From CAZOLI01 sp964580675 (lineage in GTDB: Bacteria > Planctomycetota > MHYJ01 > CAYXQY01), in assembly GCA_964580675.1 (NCBI GenBank), contig CAZOLI010000024.1, forward strand, positions 1-48,098: DNA of 48,098 nt, read 5' to 3'. Each line of letters opens with the position of its first letter. Position 1 is the first letter of the stretch. Position numbers and translations under genes: made by a program. Positions 1 to 8,403 of this stretch are shown here, piece by piece. Under the pieces are notes generated by a model that saw only the letters and a program-made list of their open reading frames with translations, ran no database searches and was not told where the DNA came from.

Positions 1-31
1 TTTGCCGTGCGGTGGCTTCTCATGTGTCTCC

Positions 32-478
32 TCAGGCTCGTACGGTGTTCTCGGTCCCGTTACCGCTGTTGCCGTTTGTATTTATATGTCGAAATTTGCC
101 GTCGAAATAGTTCATCGCCCTCCGAATGATCTCTCGGAGCACGTCGTGGTTCACCGGTTTTCTGTCGTACCAGAGCACGCCCATCCGTCGAGCGGACCGC
201 TCGACCTGCTCCCCGTTCCCGGTCGTTCCGGATCCGGAAAGAAAGATCGGACGAAGATCGGGATGTTCGGATTTCAGTCGAGCGAGAAGCGATGAGCCGG
301 AAAAGTCCTCCGGAGCACCATTGATAAGCACAAGCGGTGGAATCGTCCGCCTGTTCAGCGCCTCAAGTAATGCTTCACCCCGCCGAAATTCGCGTACTCG
401 ATCGCGGTGTTCCATTCCCTCCTTTACCCGGTGATTCAGTTCGTCCTGTTCACCCACCAGGAAGATCTCCGTGTTCAT
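32..478 (-). CDS. Degenerate receiver-domain (REC-like) protein
   Basis: This 148-residue protein has the overall pattern of a CheY-like receiver: a first strand (EIFLVGEQ), a central strand (PPLVLINGAP), a fourth strand ending LSGSG, and the conserved Lys-Pro near the end (WYDRKPV). The N-terminal acidic pair is replaced by E-Q, and the phospho-acceptor Asp in the central strand appears to be Asn (LIN), so phosphorylation-independent behaviour is likely. There is no output domain; the tail is Asn- and Gly-rich. I chose the ATG at 478 because the longer in-frame extension lies in AT-rich intergenic DNA and contributes no domain. It diverges from pyrG across about 550 bp. The REC-fold call is moderately sure; the loss of the Asp is read from the pattern, not from an alignment. 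Confidence 0.6.
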   Translation of the reverse strand: MNTEIFLVGEQDELNHRVKEGMEHRDRVREFRRGEALLEALNRRTIPPLVLINGAPEDFSGSSLLARLKSEHPDLRPIFLSGSGTTGNGEQVERSARRMGVLWYDRKPVNHDVLREIIRRAMNYFDGKFRHINTNGNSGNGTENTVRA

Positions 479-1026
479 GCCGAGCCCCGTTTCAATTTTA
501 AACTGTTTGTTTGTTGCATGACGGGTATTAAGAGCAAATCCTATGCCATAGCCTCTCTTATATGGAAAACGGGCCCTCACCCCCAAAAATTTTAAATAAA
601 TAAAATGTAATCCGGATAATAATTTTTAAATACATAATAAATTTGGGTCCTCACCAAAAGAGGGTTGCTTGATATCGGAACAGTGTCATGAATGAAGACA
701 AAAATTTGTTGAAAGTGAGCCTGTCAAAAATATTGAAGTTCGGACAAAATTTCGTATTACCACATTTCACAACACCTTTTGTTGATTTGCTCACATCAAT
801 ATTGGCGCTATGTTGCACATCGATGACTCGGATTCCGCAACCGTAAATCATTGGAATTTTGCCTGATGTATGATAAAAAGGTGGATGTTAAATTACCTGT
901 TCATTAAGGTACAGAACGCAGGAGGCCACTGGCGTCACGAGGGTTTTTCAGGGTCTCCTGGGGAAAGTTGATCTAACGCCCGGCCTTTCCGTCTATTTTG
1001 TGCACCACCGAGATACGGGGGATCTG
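479..1026. other. Divergent intergenic region upstream of pyrG
   Basis: This stretch is visibly richer in A+T than its flanks, especially 590-900. It holds an imperfect 11-base direct repeat (GGGCCCTCACC at 571-581 and GGGTCCTCACC at 645-655). Close to pyrG there is an inverted repeat, CAGGAG at 919-924 and CTCCTG at 955-960, around a 30-base loop that contains a small GCC/GGC stem; this could be a leader hairpin. A 66-residue minus-strand reading frame at 651-851 has no recognisable family and was not called. I see no confident promoter. Confidence 0.4.
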
Positions 1027-2706
1027 ATGACCAAACACATCTTTGTAACAGGAGGGGTGGTTTCATCGCTCGGAAAAGGGTTGACCTCGGCCTCCATCGG
1101 CCGGCTCCTTGAATCGTGCGGCCTTACCGTAAACATCCAGAAACTGGATCCGTACATCAACGTGGATCCGGGCACCATGAACCCGTTTGAACACGGGGAA
1201 GTCTTCGTCACGGAAGACGGAAGTGAAACCGATCTGGACCTTGGACATTACGAACGGTTTACGAATTGCCGAATCTCGGAACACTCCAACTACACAACCG
1301 GTAACATTTACAATTCCGTTATTTCCAAGGAACGGGAGGGGGAATACCTGGGTCAGACGGTACAGGTAATTCCCCACATCACGGACGAGATAAAGGATGC
1401 CGTCCACCGCCTTGATGGTCCGGAGGTGGACGTGGTCATTAACGAAATCGGTGGAACGGTCGGGGACATCGAGGGACTTCCGTTCCTGGAGGCGATACGA
1501 CAGATCGGCATGGACGACAGTCCGGAGAAGTGTATGTACATTCACCTGACGCTGCTTCCTTATCTGAAACCCTCCAAGGAAATCAAAACCAAACCGACTC
1601 AGCACAGTGTCGGCAAACTTCGTGAAATCGGTATTCAACCGGACATGGTGATCTGTCGCTCCGAAAAACCGATTACCGAAAGTGTGCGGGAGAAGGTGAG
1701 TCTTTTCTGTAACGTACAGAAGGAAGCCGTCATCGAGGAGCTGGACGTGGAGGACACAATATACGAAGTGCCTCTGATGCTCGAGGAACAGGGCACGATC
1801 GATCAGATTAACGAACACCTGAACATGGATCCGTCCGAAACGGACATGGCCGACTGGCAATCCATGGTGGAACGGCTCAAGAATCCGCTTCATGAAGTGA
1901 CCATTGGCATGGTCGGCAAATACATCGAGCTGGAAGACGCCTACAAATCGATCTTTGAAGCCCTGACACACGGGGGAATCGCGGATCGAATTAACGTAAA
2001 TGTGCGAAGAATAAAGGCAAAGGACATTCAGAACGACGGCCCGGAACCTCATCTTGCCGACATCGATGGATTGCTGGTGCCGGGGGGATTCGGCAACCGG
2101 GGCATCGACGGCAAAATTGAATCGGTGCAATACGCCAGGGAACAGGATTTGCCGTTTTTCGGACTCTGTCTCGGCATGCAGACCGCCGTGATTGAATTTG
2201 CGCGAAACGTCGTGGGACTCGAGGAAGCACATAGCACGGAGTTTGACGCCGAAACCCCGGATCCGGTCATTGACCTGATGGAGGAACAGAAGAAAGTAAG
2301 CCAGATGGGGGGAACGATGCGGCTTGGGTCCTACCGATGCTGTCTTCAGGACGAAAGCCTTACTCGAAACGCGTACGAAAAAGAAGAAATACATGAGCGG
2401 CACAGGCACCGGTACGAATTTAACAACGCGTACCGGGAAACGTTCCGGGAACACGGCATGCGGTTTGTCGGGGAACACCCCGCTTCGGAACTGGTGGAAG
2501 TGGTGGAACTGGAAAATCACCCGTGGTTTGTGGCCGTCCAGTATCACCCCGAATTCCAGTCCAAACCGATGAACCCGCATCCTCTATTCAAAGAATTTGT
2601 TCGCGCATCGCTGGACCGGTCCAGCAGTACAACGGATGCCCAACGGACCGGTGAAACCGCCGAACAGGAGCAAATTGAAACCGAAACCACAAAAATTTCG
2701 CCATGA
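1027..2706 (+). CDS. pyrG: CTP synthase (glutamine-hydrolysing)
   Basis: Makes CTP from UTP, ATP and glutamine in the cytoplasm, the last step of de novo pyrimidine nucleotide synthesis. The N-terminal synthetase half opens with the ATP-loop motif GGVVSSLGKG, followed by DPYINVDPGTMNP. The C-terminal class I glutamine amidotransferase half has the nucleophile in GLCLGMQ (Cys381) and the His-Glu pair in YHPEF (His507, Glu509). The 559 residues compare with about 545 for the E. coli enzyme; the extra is mostly an acidic, Gln/Thr-rich tail. The ATG at 1027 has GGGGG about five bases upstream and starts directly at MTKHIFVTGG; an in-frame GTG at 1000 adds nine residues without a good ribosome site. 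The stop overlaps the next start as ATGA. Confidence 0.97.
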   Translation: MTKHIFVTGGVVSSLGKGLTSASIGRLLESCGLTVNIQKLDPYINVDPGTMNPFEHGEVFVTEDGSETDLDLGHYERFTNCRISEHSNYTTGNIYNSVISKEREGEYLGQTVQVIPHITDEIKDAVHRLDGPEVDVVINEIGGTVGDIEGLPFLEAIRQIGMDDSPEKCMYIHLTLLPYLKPSKEIKTKPTQHSVGKLREIGIQPDMVICRSEKPITESVREKVSLFCNVQKEAVIEELDVEDTIYEVPLMLEEQGTIDQINEHLNMDPSETDMADWQSMVERLKNPLHEVTIGMVGKYIELEDAYKSIFEALTHGGIADRINVNVRRIKAKDIQNDGPEPHLADIDGLLVPGGFGNRGIDGKIESVQYAREQDLPFFGLCLGMQTAVIEFARNVVGLEEAHSTEFDAETPDPVIDLMEEQKKVSQMGGTMRLGSYRCCLQDESLTRNAYEKEEIHERHRHRYEFNNAYRETFREHGMRFVGEHPASELVEVVELENHPWFVAVQYHPEFQSKPMNPHPLFKEFVRASLDRSSSTTDAQRTGETAEQEQIETETTKISP

Positions 2707-3239
2707 ACAACGAAAACAACAACAACGACCAGCAGAACGATAACGCCGCTGCGGAGAGCGAGGAGCAGTCCGAATCAGGAGACGAAAAGGTCTCCGGTAC
2801 GGACACCAAGAACGTGGATGAGGAATGGAAACAGCAGGTTCAACAGGAAAAGGAGGAGTTAAAGGGACAACAGGAAGAGCCAAAAGAGGAATATCCGGAG
2901 GCCTCCTTTTCGACCATCATCGGGGGCATTGGCATTCAGGCCGCCATTGCCCTTGGTCAGGTGGAAAATCCGGCCACGGGGGAGAAAACCCCGGACCTCG
3001 AACAGGCGAAACATTTTATTGACAGCCTGAAAGTCCTCCAGGAGAAGACGGAAGGAAACCTGACCCAGCAGGAGGAAAACCACCTGACGTCGCTGGTGTC
3101 GGAGCTACAGATGCAGTACGTTCAACGCGTCAAAAGCAGCGGAGGTGACGTGGGGGACGAAAGCTCCGGGGAAAGCGGTGGCACTCAAACCGGACAGCAG
3201 GGAGCGCAGAACATTTACACCCCGCCCGGCACCTCGTAA
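2703..3239 (+). CDS. DUF1844 family protein
   Basis: A 178-residue cytoplasmic protein in three parts. Residues 1-60 are a highly charged low-complexity Asn/Glu/Gln/Lys arm. Residues about 63-142 match the DUF1844 pattern: FSTIIGGIGIQAAIALGQ, the NPATGEKTPDLEQAKHFID stretch, then EKTEGNLTQQEE. The end is a Gly/Ser-rich tail. The function of DUF1844 is not known to me. Its start codon overlaps the pyrG stop (ATGA), so translation is probably coupled to pyrG, which hints at a link to nucleotide metabolism. The short helices are consistent with a small helical oligomer; no signal peptide or membrane segment is visible. The family call rests on the characteristic order of these motifs. Confidence 0.85.
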   Translation: MNNENNNNDQQNDNAAAESEEQSESGDEKVSGTDTKNVDEEWKQQVQQEKEELKGQQEEPKEEYPEASFSTIIGGIGIQAAIALGQVENPATGEKTPDLEQAKHFIDSLKVLQEKTEGNLTQQEENHLTSLVSELQMQYVQRVKSSGGDVGDESSGESGGTQTGQQGAQNIYTPPGTS

Positions 3240-3279
3240 AGACCTCTTACCGAATCCCGGGACCGCCAGGGAATAACAG

Positions 3280-5097
3280 ATGCCCGAATCCCCAGCCGAC
3301 GAGGAACAGCGAGACCATCCGTTATCTCGACTTCTCGAGTACGCCCGATCGTACCGGAGCTGGATGGTCTGGTCCTCTCTGTTTTCGATACTCAACAAAG
3401 TTTTTGACCTGGCCCCACCGGTTCTGATCGGGGTGGCCGTGGATATTGTGGTGGCCGATCAAAAATCCCTGATTGCCCGGGCCGGCGTGGAGGACTCGCT
3501 GGACCAGCTCATCATTCTCCTATTCGCCACGCTCTTTATCTGGGCCCTCGAATCCCTGTTTGAATACCTCCAGAAGAAGAACTGGCGAAACATCGCCCAG
3601 ACCCTGCAGCACGATATGCGGCTCGATGCATACCGGAACCTCCAGAACCAGAAGATGTCCTATTTTCACGAGAAGGGTACCGGCTCCCTGATGGCCATTT
3701 TGAACGACGACATCAACCAGCTGGAACGCTTTCTGAACGTTGGGGCCGATCGCCTGTTACAGGTGACCACCACGGCGGTGGTCATCGTGACGGCGTTCTT
3801 CTGGCTTGCTCCCGGTGTGGCATGGATGGCCATGTTTCCCATTCCTTTTATTATCTGGGGCTCCTTCAAATACCAGCGTCTTCTCGAGCCACGGTATGAT
3901 GACGTTCGTGAGGAGGTGGGGAACCTCAACCAGCAACTTGAAAACAACCTTTCCGGGATTGCCACGATCAAAAGCTTCGCCACCGAGGATTACGAAGAAC
4001 TGCGAATACGAAACCTGAGCAACCAGTACCGCGAGGCAAACAGAAAAGCCATCTGGCTCAGTTCCGCGTTCTCTCCGATGATCCGCATGGCCATTGTGGT
4101 CGGATTTTCCGCCACGCTTGTCTACGGCGGCATGCTCACCATTGAAGGTGAACTCGGGGTGGGTGCGTATTCTGTGCTGGTCTTCCTCACGCAACGGCTG
4201 CTATGGCCCCTGACCGACCTCGGGGAGACCTTTGACCTGTACCAGCGCGGCATGGCCTCCACCCGGCGTATTCTGAACCTCATCAATCTCCCGACAAACA
4301 TCGAGGAGGACGGCCGTTCACTCCTTCCCGGTGACGTGGAGGGCGCCATTTCGTTTCAGGATGTACACTTTTCCTACCCGGGCCGGGAACCCCTTCTGGA
4401 AAACTTCCGGATGCACATCCCCGCCGGCAGCACGCTTGGCCTGGTGGGCCCCACCGGTGCCGGCAAAAGCACCCTGGGAAAATTACTTCTCCGTCTGTTC
4501 GAACCGCAAAAGGGCTGTATCCGGATTGATGGACAGAACATTTCGGATCTCGCACTGCCCGACCTGCGGAAGTTGATTGGCTTCGTTCCTCAGGATCCGT
4601 TCCTGTTTCGGGGAACCATCCGGGAAAACATTCAATATGGCCATTTCGACGCCGACGAACAGGAGGTCCGACAGGCCGCGGAAATGGTCGAGGTGGACGC
4701 GTTCGTTGACGACCTGCCCGATGGGTACGATACCCCAGTGGGCGAACGGGGGGAGACCCTGTCCGGCGGTCAAAAACAGCGGATTTCGCTCGCCCGTGCT
4801 ATTCTGGGAAATCCCCCCATCCTCCTGCTCGATGAAGCCACCTCGGCCGTGGACAACGAAACCGAGGCCGCCATTCAGCGTTCCCTTGCCCGGCTTGCCA
4901 CGGATCGGACCATGGTGGTGATCGCACACCGTCTCTCCACGGTTCGAAACGCGGACGAAATCGTGGTTCTCGAACAGGGAGAACGGGTGGAGCAGGGCAC
5001 ACACGAAGAACTCGTGGAGGCCGGGAACCGGTACGAAACCCTCTGGAACATCCAGACCGGCCGTCACACCATCCGGGACGGGGAACGCCGGGCCTGA
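3280..5097 (+). CDS. ABC exporter, fused membrane and ATPase domains
   Basis: A 605-residue half-transporter of the MsbA/multidrug type. An N-terminal six-helix membrane domain (about residues 25-320, with the typical stretch LQHDMRLDAYRNLQNQKMSYF) precedes an ATPase domain. Walker A is GPTGAGKST near residue 390, followed by a Q-loop, the signature LSGGQKQR, Walker B ILLLDEATS and the H-loop in IAHRLST. It probably works as a homodimer in the inner membrane, exporting a lipid, peptide or drug; the substrate cannot be read from sequence. It begins 40 bp after the DUF1844 gene on the same strand, with AGGGAA upstream of the ATG, so it may be the last gene of the pyrG transcript. Confidence 0.93.
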   Translation: MPESPADEEQRDHPLSRLLEYARSYRSWMVWSSLFSILNKVFDLAPPVLIGVAVDIVVADQKSLIARAGVEDSLDQLIILLFATLFIWALESLFEYLQKKNWRNIAQTLQHDMRLDAYRNLQNQKMSYFHEKGTGSLMAILNDDINQLERFLNVGADRLLQVTTTAVVIVTAFFWLAPGVAWMAMFPIPFIIWGSFKYQRLLEPRYDDVREEVGNLNQQLENNLSGIATIKSFATEDYEELRIRNLSNQYREANRKAIWLSSAFSPMIRMAIVVGFSATLVYGGMLTIEGELGVGAYSVLVFLTQRLLWPLTDLGETFDLYQRGMASTRRILNLINLPTNIEEDGRSLLPGDVEGAISFQDVHFSYPGREPLLENFRMHIPAGSTLGLVGPTGAGKSTLGKLLLRLFEPQKGCIRIDGQNISDLALPDLRKLIGFVPQDPFLFRGTIRENIQYGHFDADEQEVRQAAEMVEVDAFVDDLPDGYDTPVGERGETLSGGQKQRISLARAILGNPPILLLDEATSAVDNETEAAIQRSLARLATDRTMVVIAHRLSTVRNADEIVVLEQGERVEQGTHEELVEAGNRYETLWNIQTGRHTIRDGERRA

Positions 5098-5296
5098 TGC
5101 CACAGGGGTCCCGGCCCCGTAACCGATCGCCGGCACATTCATTCCCCCGTCCGGAGAAAAACGCTCTGGACCGTGACCCCCTTTTTGATACCGGGATCCG
5201 TTTCCCCTCACAAATCTGTTTATCCAACCTGTTGCATCCTGAGAAAACACGGCCTATCGTTTCCAGATTTACCAATTTTAAATCGATTCCCGGTGT

Positions 5297-5328
5297 TTGT
5301 AGAATCAGATATTTGATATATATATAAT
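5297..5328 (+). promoter_or_regulatory. Possible sigma-70-like promoter
   Basis: An AT-rich block carries TTGTAG at 5297-5302 and overlapping candidate -10 hexamers: TATATA at 5319-5324 (16-base spacer) or the better TATAAT at 5323-5328 (20-base spacer, too long). It lies about 55-80 bases upstream of the methyltransferase start. The spacing ambiguity keeps confidence low. Confidence 0.3.
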
Positions 5329-5380
5329 CTCAACGATATTCTTCCATCTGTTTTTGTTCAGGGTTCAATGAGGGTTTGAA

Positions 5381-6226
5381 ATGGGAAGAATAACCGCTCT
5401 TCTGTACAGTCTGGTCTGTTACCTGATATTCTTCGGCACGTTTCTTTATTCCATCGGGTTTCTCGGGGAGTTTCTGGTCCCTCGAAGCATAAACTCCGGA
5501 CAATCAACAAATACCGGTACGTCCCTGCTGGTGAATGCGGGGCTTCTTGGCCTATTTGCCGTCCAGCACAGCCTGATGGCCCGCTCCTTTTTTAAGGAGT
5601 GGTGGACCCGGATCATTCCGGAAGAGGTGGAGCGGAGCACGTATGTTCTTTTTTCCAGTCTCGCATTGATTCTCCTTTTCTGGCTCTGGCAACCCATGCC
5701 ATACGTGGTCTGGAAGGTGACGTCTTTTCCGGGCACCGTTTTATTGTGGGGAATTTTTGGCCTTGGATGGTTTATTGTGCTTGTTTCCACATTTATGATC
5801 GACCACTTTGAACTATTCGGATTGAGACAGGCGTACAATTACTACCGGAGGAGAACCCCTCCATCCCCGGAATTCCAGACCCCCTACCTTTATAAATACG
5901 TCCGGCATCCCCTGATGCTCGGGTTCGTCATCGCGTTCTGGGCCACACCACTCATGACCGCCGGGCACCTTCTCTTTGCGGTGGCCACCACCGGCTACAT
6001 TCTTATCGGAATTTTCTTCGAGGAGCAGGCCCTGATTGATCGATTTGGTGATCAGTACCGCCGTTACCGTAAGCAGGTTCCCGTTCTTATTCCCCTGCCA
6101 GGTTACTCCTTCCAGCCGGCCTCCGGAGAGACAGCCGGGAACGAGTCCCCCGGGGAGAGGTCTACAGGCGAAACAGAACATACAGAAAAACGAGGAGCAG
6201 AGCCAGAATCAGGGTCAGGACGTTAA
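5381..6226 (+). CDS. mddA: Isoprenylcysteine-methyltransferase-like membrane protein, probable methanethiol S-methyltransferase
   Basis: A 281-residue protein with about six membrane segments. The N-terminus (CYLIFFGTFLYSIGFLGEF followed by VPRSINSG) strongly resembles MddA, which methylates methanethiol with S-adenosylmethionine to give dimethyl sulfide. The C-terminal half has the ICMT-fold signature: YVRHPLMLGF and FFEEQALIDRFGDQYRRYRKQ. Residues after about 238 form a polar tail absent from the core family; that part overlaps the 3' end of the facing membrane-protein gene by 65 bp. GAGGG lies about seven bases before the ATG. The ICMT/NnrU superfamily is sure; the methanethiol substrate is inferred from resemblance to remembered MddA sequences. 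Confidence 0.8.
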   Translation: MGRITALLYSLVCYLIFFGTFLYSIGFLGEFLVPRSINSGQSTNTGTSLLVNAGLLGLFAVQHSLMARSFFKEWWTRIIPEEVERSTYVLFSSLALILLFWLWQPMPYVVWKVTSFPGTVLLWGIFGLGWFIVLVSTFMIDHFELFGLRQAYNYYRRRTPPSPEFQTPYLYKYVRHPLMLGFVIAFWATPLMTAGHLLFAVATTGYILIGIFFEEQALIDRFGDQYRRYRKQVPVLIPLPGYSFQPASGETAGNESPGERSTGETEHTEKRGAEPESGSGR

Positions 6227-6809
6227 AGTACCGGTCAATCCAGTCCCGGATCGGTTCGCCGAACCGGTACAGAAGATAACTGACAGCAAAGAATCGAATG
6301 CCCCTTCCGGCAATCGACGCCCCGAGGAAGAGAAAAAAATTGGCCCCGATAATGGTCCGGGCCGAGACCCCGCTGGCAATCGTGAAGACCTTAAATGGAA
6401 TCGGGGAAAACGCCGCCGAGAACACCAGGAGGAACACGTTTTCATTGTACCACTTCCGAATGAGGACAAAGTTCTCCTCCGAGATGATCAGCGGGACAAA
6501 GTACGGACGGACGGTCTCCCAGGCATACAGTCCGAGAGCAAATCCCCCGATTCCCCCCAGAACGGAACCGGCCGTGCAGATGAGGGCCAGCCGAAATGCT
6601 TTCGTCCGTGCCCCCAGCACCAGCGCCACCAGCAGTACATCCGGGGGAATGGGAAAAAACGTGGCTTCGGCAAAAGCAAGAACAAACAGAGCAATCGCTC
6701 CATAAGGAGTGTCCGCCCACGAAAGCACCCAGTCATACAACCATCGGATCGGATTTCGCCCGTTCTCCGGCGCCGAACCCGATTCACGATCTCTTTCTTT
6801 ACCTGTCAT
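6162..6809 (-). CDS. DedA/YqaA-type (VTT domain) membrane protein
   Basis: A 215-residue inner-membrane protein of the SNARE-associated (VTT) superfamily, YqaA branch. Family motifs in order are FAEATFFPIPPDVLL, GSVLGGIGGFALG, FSPIPFKVFTIASG with its re-entrant Pro pair, and GRGIRF. DedA-superfamily proteins are implicated in lipid scrambling or transport and envelope homeostasis. I chose the ATG at 6809: the in-frame extension to 6884 begins at TTG, has no ribosome site and crosses a hairpin. On its 5' side a 14-codon reading frame with a strong ribosome site ends in an ATGA overlap with this start. The gene converges with, and overlaps, the methyltransferase gene. Confidence 0.88.
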   Translation of the reverse strand: MTGKERDRESGSAPENGRNPIRWLYDWVLSWADTPYGAIALFVLAFAEATFFPIPPDVLLVALVLGARTKAFRLALICTAGSVLGGIGGFALGLYAWETVRPYFVPLIISEENFVLIRKWYNENVFLLVFSAAFSPIPFKVFTIASGVSARTIIGANFFLFLGASIAGRGIRFFAVSYLLYRFGEPIRDWIDRYFNVLTLILALLLVFLYVLFRL

Positions 6810-6850
6810 TTGCTCTCTGATCCCGGGCAATTGCACATGGTCAGTTGCAT
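6806..6850 (-). CDS. Possible 14-residue leader peptide (uORF)
   Basis: On the minus strand GGAGGAT lies seven bases before an ATG that opens a 14-codon frame, MQLTMCNCPGSESK. Its TGA overlaps the ATG of the DedA-type gene as ATGA. The spacing is ideal, and it is the only strong Shine-Dalgarno in the region, so ribosomes may reach the membrane-protein gene by coupling through this short frame. There is no homology evidence for so short a peptide, and it could be chance. Confidence 0.35.
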   Translation of the reverse strand: MQLTMCNCPGSESK

Positions 6851-7303
6851 TTTCTATCCTCCGGGCAAACCAGGTACCCGACAAAAATGTAATGGTACCT
6901 GTTTGGCAATCTCGAACACATCCGGAGAGGGAGGGACGAAATGATTCCCGTCCCGTTGGCCCATGAACGTTACGTGCACGCCAAACGATTTTTTCCTGAC
7001 CCCATCTTGGCCTCCTCGTTCCCCGGCCTTCTGGAACATCGGGTCACTTCAGCCACACCCGTTCCAAGCAACTTACGAGCATAGATTATATTCGGACAAT
7101 GGGGGCCTGGTCTTCAATGGATTCCTCCGAAAAGCACGTACGAACCGTATGGCGAACCTGATACAATTTGTAACTTGAGCATCCTCACCCGGTATCGGCA
7201 CGCCTGTTGTCACGGGAAGCCGCTGACGTCAAGATGTTTTTACCGTCGGTTTCTTCATCTTTCGAACCCGTCTCTGAAATTATTTTCGGGAGACGTCGAC
7301 CGG
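6851..7303. other. Divergent intergenic region
   Basis: About 450 bp between the leader of the DedA-type gene and the aldo/keto reductase. Apart from the hairpin at 6866-6905 I see no gene. A TACAAT hexamer at 7162-7167 and TATATT near 7087 resemble -10 boxes but lack good -35 partners. Short reading frames here have no recognisable content. Confidence 0.4.
6866..6905. promoter_or_regulatory. Inverted repeat / leader hairpin
   Basis: CAAACCAGGTACC at 6866-6878 pairs with GGTACCTGTTTG at 6894-6905, giving a 12-bp stem with a one-base bulge and a 15-base A/T-rich loop. No T-run follows on either strand, so it is not a classic terminator. It sits directly upstream of the strong ribosome site of the putative leader peptide, which suggests a cis-acting RNA element or a protein-binding dyad. 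Confidence 0.5.
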
Positions 7304-8257
7304 ATGAACAAACAACAGTTGCCAAGACGTGACTTCTTGAAATGGATCTCCGCAACGGGGCTGTCCCTGGTCACCTCCCCCCTCTGTTTGCCGGCCCAAT
7401 CCAGTGAGGATGACGACAAACCAAAAGAGAAGAAGATGGCCACCCGAACCATTCCGTCCACGAGCGAGGATCTGCCGGTCGTCGGTGTGGGAACCTGGAA
7501 ACAGTTTGACGTGCCGTCCCGAAAAAAACACCTCAGGCGACTCCGAACAGTATTAAACAAACTCTTTGAAACGGGAGGGTCCGTTATTGATAGCTCTCCC
7601 ATGTATGGTCGGGCAGAGGGAGTGGTGGGCAAATTGCTCAAAGCAGCGGATGACCGGGACCGTGCTTTCCTGGCCACAAAAGTCTGGACAAGAGGCCGGA
7701 AAAGAGGGATTAAACAGATGAAGGAATCCCTGGAAAAATTAAACGCCGACACCATTGATCTGATGCAGGTCCATAACCTCAAAGACTGGCGAACTCACCT
7801 GAACACATTAAAGAAATGGAAAAAGAAAGGTACCATTCGGTACACGGGTGTGACTCACTACCTCAAATCCAAATTCGATCGCATCGTCCGGATTATGAAA
7901 AACCGGGACATCGATTTTGTTCAGATACCGTTCTCCATTGGAATGCGGGCCGCGACAGAGAAGGTATTTCCGGTCGCGGAGGATCAGGACGTTGGCGTGA
8001 TTGTGAATCGCCCCTTTCGCGGTGGGCAGCTCTTCCGAACGGTAAGACGAAAGAACCTGCCGGAGTGGGTGGGAAAACTGAAGATTCAAACCTGGGCCCA
8101 GTACTTCCTGAAATTTATTCTTAGCCACTCCGCCGTCACCTGTGTGATACCAGGAACAAGCAACCCCGGGCACATGAAACAGAACGCCCTTGCCGGTGTA
8201 AAACCCTTTCCCGATAAAAAGCAGCGAAAGAAAATGATCAAGTACTGGCAACAGTAA
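7304..8257 (+). CDS. Tat-exported aldo/keto reductase
   Basis: A 317-residue protein. Residues 1-32 form a twin-arginine signal: RRDFLKW followed by a hydrophobic stretch and a cleavage-like AQS. The rest is an aldo/keto reductase TIM barrel with the tetrad visible: Asp and Tyr in VIDSSPMYG, Lys in LATKVW, His in MQVHNL, plus the C-terminal VIPGTSNPGH stretch. It would reduce carbonyl compounds in the periplasm, using a nicotinamide or flavin-type cofactor carried through Tat. The ATG at 7304 is preceded by GGGAGAC; the 43-residue upstream extension has no conserved content and would bury the Tat motif. Substrate unknown; the gene stands alone. Confidence 0.9.
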   Translation: MNKQQLPRRDFLKWISATGLSLVTSPLCLPAQSSEDDDKPKEKKMATRTIPSTSEDLPVVGVGTWKQFDVPSRKKHLRRLRTVLNKLFETGGSVIDSSPMYGRAEGVVGKLLKAADDRDRAFLATKVWTRGRKRGIKQMKESLEKLNADTIDLMQVHNLKDWRTHLNTLKKWKKKGTIRYTGVTHYLKSKFDRIVRIMKNRDIDFVQIPFSIGMRAATEKVFPVAEDQDVGVIVNRPFRGGQLFRTVRRKNLPEWVGKLKIQTWAQYFLKFILSHSAVTCVIPGTSNPGHMKQNALAGVKPFPDKKQRKKMIKYWQQ

Positions 8258-8403
8258 CCCTTCTCGTCGGGCAATGCCCCCGCCGTCTCCTCCATGTTTC
8301 GGTACAACGGAAGACGGGACCACGTTGAAGAACCGCTACCAGCCTGATATAAAATATCCTTGTTTCCAACCCTTTTACCGGTTCATTTAAAAACCAAGAC
8401 ATT

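Noticed and set aside
804..817. GG ... TTGCA resembling a sigma-54 promoter
   Set aside because: The interval between GG and GC is nine bases, not the strict ten, and no gene start fits downstream on that strand.
651..851. 66-residue minus-strand frame with a CGNTKFCPNF stretch, faintly like a rolling-circle Rep cysteine motif
   Set aside because: Too short, single weak resemblance, no other Rep motif, and located in AT-rich intergenic DNA where chance frames are common.
1063..2580. 505-residue minus-strand open frame
   Set aside because: It lies wholly opposite pyrG, is rich in His, Phe and Val as antisense frames of such genes are, and has no domain pattern.
4483..5250. 255-residue minus-strand open frame
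   Set aside because: Antisense to the ABC ATPase domain; low-complexity composition typical of a shadow.
7196..7211. CGGCACGCCTGTTGTC as a sigma-54 promoter before the aldo/keto reductase
   Set aside because: The essential GC at -12 is GT; one of the two invariant dinucleotides is broken.
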